DNA of 64,000 bases from Cryptomeria japonica. Taxonomy: Eukaryota; Streptophyta; Pinopsida; Cupressales; Cupressaceae. Below, piece after piece: positions 56,648-64,000 of this stretch; position 1 is the first letter of the stretch; the number at the start of each line of letters is the position of its first letter. The notes beneath the pieces were generated by a model. That model searched no databases. It saw only the letters and a list, made by a program, of their open reading frames with translations, and had not been told where the DNA came from. A program made the position numbers and the translations under genes. The DNA is taken from the NCBI RefSeq assembly GCF_030272615.1, contig NC_081406.1:240858422-240922421 (forward strand), read 5' to 3'.

Positions 56648-58035
56648 TGTAGTCACACAAATCTGTCCAGCTTAATTAAATAAATATTCGCTATTTATTT
56701 GATTATAAATCCACTAGCCATCAGTTAATTAAATTAATATTTAATTAATTCATCTCCAAACATTCTTCTATTAATTAAATAAATTATTCAATTTATTTTA
56801 ATTAATTCATTAAATCAAATTCCAATCAATTAAATAAATAAAATCTATTTATTTAATTAAATCCCCCTATTCCTCTTTTAAATAAATTAAATAAAAACAT
56901 TTATTTAAATCATTATCCTCCCCCCCACTTGCATTTTCCTACAAATGCAACTTGCACACATTTATTGAAATAAATTAATTTATTTTTAATAAAATCTTAT
57001 TTTCCCTCACCCACCAAATCCACTTGCAAAATCTAATCTCCTTCTAGATTCTTCTAATCCCTTCCTAATTAGCCTAATCCATCCCCTAATTATTGTCACA
57101 TTCCTAAGCAAAATGGAGTCACTTCTCAAAGACTCCAAAGTCTTTGAAAAGCATTTAATGCTTTGTGTGTTCAACAAATTAACCCCCAAAGTCTTCCAAG
57201 ACCACTAATGGCTCTTACATGACCATTTATGGTTCTTACATAACCATTTATGGTTATTTCAAACTTGTCCCCCCAAACATTTATTGTTTTGACCATATTC
57301 ATCCATTTCACATTTGCACAAGAGTTTATCCATTGGATAAAAGTTTTATTCTTTGAATAAAGAGTTTATTCATTCAACCAACCTTGACTTTAACTCCCAA
57401 AGTCATATCAGGCATTTAATGCTTATTCTCCCCCCTCTCAACCTATCTCACATTGACACTTGTCATCTTGGGATTGGGTTGAAAGCCCTCACATGGATTT
57501 GAAATCATTCAATCCTGACCCTTGTTGAGATTACTCAATCTGAACCATCCATTGCTCTATTTTTCCTATAAATAGAGCCCATTTCTTCATAATCCAGATC
57601 CTGAAAACTTGTATGCATTTGAGCTATAGGCATTTTAAGAGAGCATTTTAGCATAATTAACTAATATCTTGTCATTTTGGATAAAATCAATCATTTTAGT
57701 ATCAATAGCTTAATATTAGCTTCTTTATTAGCATCTAGAGCAATATTTCAATCTCAATCCTCCATAAGCATCCATAGTGCAAAAACCTGCTGAGAGCTAC
57801 ACTATTTTGGAACTTGGAGAGGAGAGGAACAAGGGAGAAGGAGCTAAGAGCATGCTAAGAGGCATTTGGAGATGCCTCATTATCTTTATTTCATCAGTTA
57901 GATATATTAGCATGATTTTAGTGTCTCTCTTGATATGCCTGTTTAGATTAGTCTTTGATTAAATAACACTAACGGTTTCTTGTGTGTTTTGTGTTGTTTC
58001 TCTTAGACTAACCTTGTCCACTTTGCAGGGCATCA
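56648..58035 (+). repeat. 5' LTR of the plus gypsy element
   Basis: It begins TGTAGTCACACAAATCTG, like TGTAGACACC in the minus LTR at 36899, has AATTAAATAAAT-rich blocks at 56675-56920, and ends GGGCATCA. A TATA box TATAAATA at 57567-57574 lies about 470 nt before the LTR end and probably drives the genomic transcript. Confidence 0.75.
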
Positions 58036-58037
58036 TT

Positions 58038-58062
58038 TGGTGAACTCGACGTGAATCGAACA
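58038..58062 (+). promoter_or_regulatory. Extended primer-binding site of the plus gypsy element
   Basis: TGGTGAACTCGACGTGAATC and the next few bases follow the LTR end by two nucleotides. The reverse complement reads as a tRNA 3' end: T-loop TTCGATT, acceptor strand CGAGTTC, then A-CCA. Complementarity would thus extend into the T arm. I cannot name the tRNA isotype. Confidence 0.7.
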
Positions 58063-58128
58063 CCAAAAATATCATCTTTTTAGCAAACTAACATGTCTGA
58101 ATGTTGAAAATGTCACACAGGTTGCACT

Positions 58129-58345
58129 TTGGCGCTATTGAACACGTTCTAGTGCTACCGACACTTATACTTTTAGCGCTATTGTCTCAAGTTAAGCGCT
58201 TTTGGAACTATTTTGGCACTTTTGACGTTGTTTTGGCGCTATTGACCCTCTTTTAGCGCTTTTGACTTTTCTGTCTTTCCCCTTCTTTCAACGCTTTTGT
58301 GTTAAATAGCGCCTCTGTTCAAACGCAAACTAGCGCTATTGTAAC
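58129..58345 (+). repeat. Dispersed motif (T)TGGCGCTATTG / TAGCGCTATTG in the gypsy leader
   Basis: GGCGCTATTG, AGCGCTATTG, AGCGCTTTTG and near variants occur about ten times in 220 bp at irregular spacing, just after the primer-binding site. Confidence 0.75.
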
Positions 58346-60668
58346 AGAATGTCATAAAAATCACCTTGTAACCAAAAAAGTGAAAATTTTAGGCTTGTGG
58401 AAGCCCCCCTAGGACATAGATTTTACTAACATTTTGTTGTTTGTGCAGGTTAAAACTCACCATTAAAAATCACAAATTTTCCTTTGGTGCATTAAAACTT
58501 GAACACAAACAAAATTTCATTGCTTTCTAGTTAGGATCACTTGTCTTTTGGTGCTTAAAATCAACAAACAAATTTGATTTCCTTGCATCAAACTAAAGAA
58601 TTTACAAATCCACACTTCAAATTTGGTGCACATAAAATACACAATCCACTTGTTTTGATTTTTGCAAGCAATTCTACTTCAAGCAAACGTGTTTTCATTA
58701 TGTTGACCAGGATTTCAATTTCTAGAATACAAAACACATTGCCTTTGAAGGTTAAAAAGAACACCATGACTGTTGGAGCAACATCTCCAAATAGTTAGAC
58801 CACATTGCGATGATGGATTAAAAAGAACAAAGTGTCTTTCATGCTTGGCACACTTGTGCAAAAAGTTGGTCGAGTGGTCCTACTTCTAACACACACTATC
58901 CTCTCCCTTGGCTTTCGTGGTCCTAGGTGCAAGAGAAAAGTGTTAGTAACACTCAAAATTTTATCTTTTTAAGAGAGGCCTGCCAAGAGACACATCACTC
59001 TTGGGAACAACCTCGCGCGGTAAATCCTTCGAGCCGCTATAGAAATCAGGTGATAGTGAAAGCTGTAGCCTTGGGTATAGCTATTCCTACAGTGTAACTG
59101 GCCGAATGGACAAATGGGCCCAACCACCAGTTACAAGGCTCTTAAGTGAGTCACTGCAGAATGAACTTATGTCCAAAAACATCGAACATGACTAAACACC
59201 TTTAAGTAGTAGCCCACCTGTTCTATTGAATGAGGATATTTGCGATATAATTTAGTGCAAGAGCATAAATGGTTTTGCTCCCAAGATACTCACCATACAT
59301 ATTTCCTTGAGTAGAAACATAGCTTTTTGAAAAGTCACTTGTGGCTTGATAAAAGTGGTGACTCCCCCATCATAGGGATCATCTATTTGTTATGCTCGTG
59401 CAAGACTTAGTATATCACATCCTTACCTACCAAGGCTGGATTCATAAGGTATGTAGTACCAAAGTCGAAGAAATATCAATATGTGGGCTAAATTTATCAC
59501 AACTGGCCATTTGACCTTAGGGATAAAAGTGTTTGAAGTGTGTTCATTTTAGTCAAAGACCAAGTGCAAATTGAGCCGACTTCAAGCTTTGGAAATACAC
59601 CTTAAAATACACTTAAAAGGAAGGGTCATATACAAGTCCAAGGATTGGGTTGATCTAGACCCATACTCATTTGTGCCTTTGAGGCAACATTCTTGTGTTT
59701 GTGTGCTTGCTTTGTTTTCTTGTCAAAGAAACATCAAATCAGAAAATCAATCCCAAAAACAAAGTATTCATCCAACATCTTTTAAAACAACCAAACACAT
59801 CAAAAACAAAGTACAAACAACAAAGAGTCAAAATTTTATGACCATTCTTCACATCTTGCGAAAGAAGAAGCGTCATCAGAATATCAACTTGAAAAGAAGA
59901 CCATTAAGCTCAAAGGCTTTGATCAAACGAAGGAAATTCTTCTATATCAATAGACAAATCTTTGTCTCCCATAGAGTTTTCTTGTGTCACATGCATCTCT
60001 ACCTTCAAGACAAAACAAACGAATTTGATTCAGAATCATTGAACCGCAGAGCTTTTATGCAATATAGAGCTCTGAGTTATCACAAAAACCAAGGAGGTAA
60101 GATTAATCCCAACTTTTTCCCAAACGTTTGTATCACATACAACACAGCTCGAGAAATACCACCAACACTTGAAAGGGAAGAGGTAGAGTTTGTCCCATTT
60201 GTAACACAAAGCTTTTATTGAAGTTAAAACATTTCATCCATTATCTCACTCATACATCATCACTTCATCATCAATCTATTCCAACTCTCAAAACATTAAG
60301 AGGTTCTTGTCCTAAGTTCTCTTTTTAGATATTGCTTGAATCAAATACCTCACATCACTTTTTAGATTGTTTCTACATCTAGGATAAGCTCATCCTAAGA
60401 AACACATCTACGCAGGTTAAAACTAGTTCATGAGTGAATCCTCTCATTACTAGGTAGTTAAATCTGTAACACATCTCAGATTTCTCTACACCTTATCACA
60501 TAAAAAACTTATCAAACAAGCAAGCAATTCAAAAAAGGAATTTCGGTTACATCTACCTTAAAAGTGCTAAAGATCTACATGCAACACCATTCACCAACCA
60601 TCAATCTTTCATTTCATCAAAAACTCATCATCATTTTCACTCAACTTCAACAAAGACTCATAAACAAA
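58346..60668 (+). other. Long gypsy leader with an unexplained open frame
   Basis: No known domain. An open stretch at 59571-60221 (216 codons, opened by TTG rather than ATG) is basic and has no recognisable motif; its first ATG lies well inside. Leaders over 2 kb are common in large plant gypsy elements, so this is more likely leader sequence than a gene. Confidence 0.4.
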
Positions 60669-63600
60669 ATGGCTCAAACCCGATCACAGTCAAGGCAACG
60701 AGAAATAGAAATAGAAGAAGAAGAAGAGGAAAATCTCAATGAATTTCAAGAAGCACTTGGAGGAAATGTGAATGACGAAAACCCAAGTACTCCTACTCCT
60801 GCAACAATAGAAAGGTCTCAGCATAACCCTCTCTTTAATAGACTATTTGACGAAATACTCAGGAGCAATGCCGATGCTCACTTCTTAAAGCTCGCTCAAG
60901 AAGGAGCAAAACTCCCCTCTGACTTTGATTTTGCCCAATTAAGACAAGCATCAGAAAGACAAAGTCTCCATGAAGAGGAAAGAGGTAGAGATCCCATCAG
61001 ATATAACATTCCTCGAGGTAACCCACCACCTCAACCTCCAAATGAAATGGAGATGTTGCGGCAACAAGTCGAGAATCTCGCTCGACAACTTCATAGTGGT
61101 GTCAAGACTAACCAATTCTCACTCAATAACATCTGTCCCTATCCTTTTGATAGGAATCTTTATATGCCACCCTTTCCCCGAGGATTCGAAACACACAAAT
61201 TTGAAAAATATAGAGGAAAGGGAGATCCTCGTGATCATGTTAGAGAATTTCATTCCGCTTGTCTCAAAGTGGCATATGAAGACACATACCTAATGTGCCT
61301 TTTTCCCCAAAGCTTGGGAGGAACAACCACATCATGGTTTTCCTGACTACCAGGTGGCATTAGAACATTTGAGGAACTCATCCAAAAGTTCCTAGCTCAT
61401 TACTCTCATAACATTGACCGCAACATCACCAGGGCTGATCTGTGCAACACCAAACAAAAACCAAGTGAACTATTCTCAGTATTCTTGCAACGATGGCGCC
61501 AAATGTCTAGCAGACGTTCTCTTCAGTTACCTGAATGAGAACTAGTGGAAATATTCATTTCCAACTTAAACGAAGAAATGAAATTTCACCTGGATGTCAA
61601 AGACACAGACTCTTTTAATGATATGATCACCAAGGGTTTGAAGTGTGAACGGGCACTTATCAAGAAAGGACTCATCAAAATCTTTAATGAACCAAAAGAT
61701 GGTCCTCCCCCACACTTCAATAGTGATAAACCAAGCTTCTGGAACAAAAACAAGAATATCGTCAACGATGGGGTTGTGGATGCCAGGACTATACAAAGTG
61801 CACAACCTGTGGTTCGGTTTGTAGGAAAAAATCCTCCACCTCAGGATAACACAAATGTTCCTTCCAATCAAGGTCGCATCACATCTCATGATGAACCTAG
61901 ACCTCGTCAGCAAAAACAGAAATGAACATACACTCCCTTAGGGGAACCCATTGAAACAATATTGTGACAACTCATTTCTCAAAATTTGGTCACTCTACCT
62001 AAACTATCAAACTATGAGCCTCAGGTCAAACCGGCATGGTGGCGAGATACTGAACACTGCGATTTCCACCAAGGGAGAGGACACAAGACAAGTAATTGTC
62101 ATCGATTGAAAGATCTTATTTAGGATCTTATTGACCGAGGAGAAATTTAAATAGCAGGACATGACCCAAAAACAACAAATAATGATCATCTGATGTTCAA
62201 AAATCCACTTCCATCACAAGATCAAAGGCGTCCTTCCACTTCCAGGCGAGACACTGAAACCACGGATTATACACAGGTTGTGTATAATTACACTGTAAAT
62301 CACCTGTATGATGCCAATGAACAAGTTGCAACAATAACCTTCAAAAATCCCAACTCAAATTGCAATGTTGTTACACGTCGCAACAGAGTTACCATAAAGG
62401 CAGCTCCACAAAGCACCACCTCCATCCCAAAGCAGTACAATCTTGTGGAACAATTAGATAAGACGCCTGTGCTCATATCCATTTTAGAGCTATTGCGTCT
62501 ATCGCCCTCTCATAAAACTATCTTGGATCAAGCACTCCAAGAGGCATCAGTCCCTGCAAATCTGAATACAGACCAATTTCAAGCCATGGTTGGAAGTCTA
62601 AAGTCATCACCTTGTCTCACTTTTTACGAAAGTGACAACTCTTCCTTCCAGCAACCTCATAACGCCTCACTCCACATCGAAAGATTTATTAACCAGCATA
62701 GGATCAAGCGAGTCTTGATTGATAATGGAGCAGGCCTAAATATCTGTACACTACAATTGGTCACAGCATTGGGATATGCAATAGAATCAGTGGATCCTTG
62801 TAAGAATATCACAATCAAAGCCTATGACAATGCGGAGCGTTCATCCAAAGGAGTTGTGGTACTCCCATTCCGAGTGGGCCTCATGGTAAAGCACATCATC
62901 TCTCAGGTTTTGGACCTTCCTTTGCCATACAATCTACTGTTAGGGAGACCTTGGATACATGCCATGCAAGCCGTTCCATCTACCTACCATCAATGTATCA
63001 AGTTCCCACATAACAGTGCAGAGATCATAATCTTGGGCGATGCAAATCCCTTTGCATATTGCCATAATATTAGCCATCAACTAGAGATTACTGTTCCTAA
63101 TAATAGAGAAGCCATTCCCTCCACATCATATATAAGTCCCGCCTCTCTTGCCAGTTCGAACACCACTATACCAAAGCAAGAAAAGCTTAAAATGAAGATA
63201 GCAGAGGAAGGTCCTGGGGAATACAACTTGAGTCAACTCTTTTGTGTGGGACAAATGCCCACTTCTCCTAGAACACATGGTAAACCACATCAGTTACTCC
63301 AGCAACCACTAAACACGCCTACATGTGCTTTGATGCCTTTCATCCTTGGAAAGAGTCAAGAAGAAGAAACCCAAGATGAGGACTTAGCGGAATGGATCTA
63401 TAAAGATCCCATCACCACTGATATAACGCAAGCTACACTTCCTACAGATCAGTATGGCAAAGGTCTCCTCATTATGCAAAGAATGGGGTATGATGGTCAG
63501 AGTGCTTTGGGATATTGCAAACAAGGACGACATGAACCACTGCTCCCGGAATTAAAGCCCAAAGGTAATACAGGCCTAGGCTTTGAAAAAGAGATCTTTC

Positions 63601-64000
63601 CTAAGCTCAGATTCAAAGGAAAACCCAACAAACCATTATGTCAGCCTACTGCAAAAAGGACACCTTTCATTATCAAATCAGCCTCAAGCACCATCCCAAC
63701 TACCCCACCGAAGCTCAAAATTCCAACACCACCGTCTACAATACCAATCATCCCACCAATCGAACTCGTAATCCCATCAGCAGCACCATTAGCAGCAACA
63801 ACTATATCAGAACCCGTAGCAGCATCTATAGCACCAGCAGTTCCAACAGAAGCAACTGAGTCAATATTATCAATACTCCGTGTACCAGATTCCTTGATCC
63901 CCATCAATCTTCCTGCAGCACCGATTACTACAAAGGTACATCAACCAATCACACCTACAGTATTTAACTCAAAAGACATCCCAGTATGGTATAGTAATCG
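60669..64000 (+). pseudogene. gag-pol: Gypsy gag-protease-G-patch polyprotein (partial, runs off the right edge)
   Basis: The start is taken at ATG 60669 (MAQTRSQSRQRE), which aligns with the minus element's gag start. In-frame stops: TGA 61344, 61536, 61923 and 61965, TAG 62121, TAA 62148. Otherwise the frame is unbroken to the window end. The acidic head is followed by a capsid-like core (ICPYPFDRNLYMPPFPRG, KFEKYRGKGDPRDHV, FPQSLGGTTTSWFS), a zinc box CDFHQGRGHKTSNC near residue 464, and a retroviral-type protease with VLIDNGAGLNICTL (catalytic Asp at residue 685) and LLLGRPWIHAM. A G-patch-like segment MQRMGYDGQSALGYCKQG lies near residue 935, then a Pro/Thr/Ala-rich linker. Reverse transcriptase would follow outside the window. 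Confidence 0.85.

Larger units (their letters stand above)
56648..64000 (+). mobile_element. Ty3/gypsy element, plus strand, truncated by the window edge
   Basis: 5' LTR 56648-58035, primer-binding site 58038, leader to 60668, then a gag-protease-G-patch polyprotein frame that runs off the right edge. Six in-frame stops in gag mark it as decayed, but the frame is continuous, and it is open from 62151 to 64000. It is of the same lineage as the minus element at 19.4-23.5 kb (matching gag, zinc box and protease). Reverse transcriptase should lie beyond the edge. Confidence 0.85.

Noticed and set aside
59571-60221. 216-codon open frame in the gypsy leader as a separate gene
   Set aside because: Opened by TTG, no domain, and located where a long non-coding leader is expected; kept only as an unexplained open stretch.

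Overview
The window reads as nuclear DNA of a seed plant with a large, repeat-filled genome. The evidence is a plant-type CC-NBS-LRR gene, plant Ty1/copia-like and Ty3/gypsy LTR elements, a plant mobile domain (PMD) fragment, a hAT-type transposase relic, a tRNA-derived SINE and long AT-rich spacers. The sequence style suggests a gymnosperm (conifer-like), but I cannot fix the species from sequence alone. Only one ordinary host gene is recognisable, and it is broken near its 3' end. Everything else is mobile, repetitive or decayed.

Layout. 0.5-0.9 kb: triple 114-bp repeat carrying a TATA-like box. 1.3-3.9 kb (minus): decayed hAT-type transposase-like gene. 4.2 kb: three 42-bp repeats. 4.77-10.83 kb: a PMD-like gene fragment split by LTR element 1 (5277-10271). 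10.9-11.1 kb: TA/CATA microsatellite. 11368-18056: LTR element 2, the best preserved copy, with exact target-site duplications. 19.4-23.5 kb (minus): gypsy element with gag, protease and the integrase tail but no reverse transcriptase. 25.8-34.6 kb: a bracketed structure of inverted arms, purine/pyrimidine blocks and a 6-kb palindromic satellite. 35.1-36.9 kb (minus): gypsy LTR with primer-binding site and a leader made of ~295-bp tandem repeats. 37.2-39.6 kb: LINE relics. 40.35-40.58 kb: SINE with 16-bp duplications. 42.1-42.3 kb: GC-rich exon-like piece. 45.26-47.91 kb: NBS-LRR gene. 48499-55536 (minus): LTR element 3. 56648 to the right edge: Ty3/gypsy element of the same lineage as the minus one, with LTR, primer-binding site, leader, gag, protease and G-patch, running out of the window.

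Most interesting system. Elements 1, 2 and 3 belong to one family of LTR retroelements. They use an initiator-Met-type primer-binding site and encode a coiled-coil gag with four CCHC knuckles. They lack visible protease, integrase, reverse transcriptase and RNase H. In place of pol they carry a second long gene (ORF2, ~1,088 codons in element 2) of unknown function, preceded by its own TATA-like box and starting M-A-S in two copies. The LTR ends form a hairpin whose stem changes sequence between copies while keeping its pairing. These elements would need an autonomous partner for mobilisation.

All boundaries come from reading the sequence by eye. No database search was run, so family names rest on motifs.
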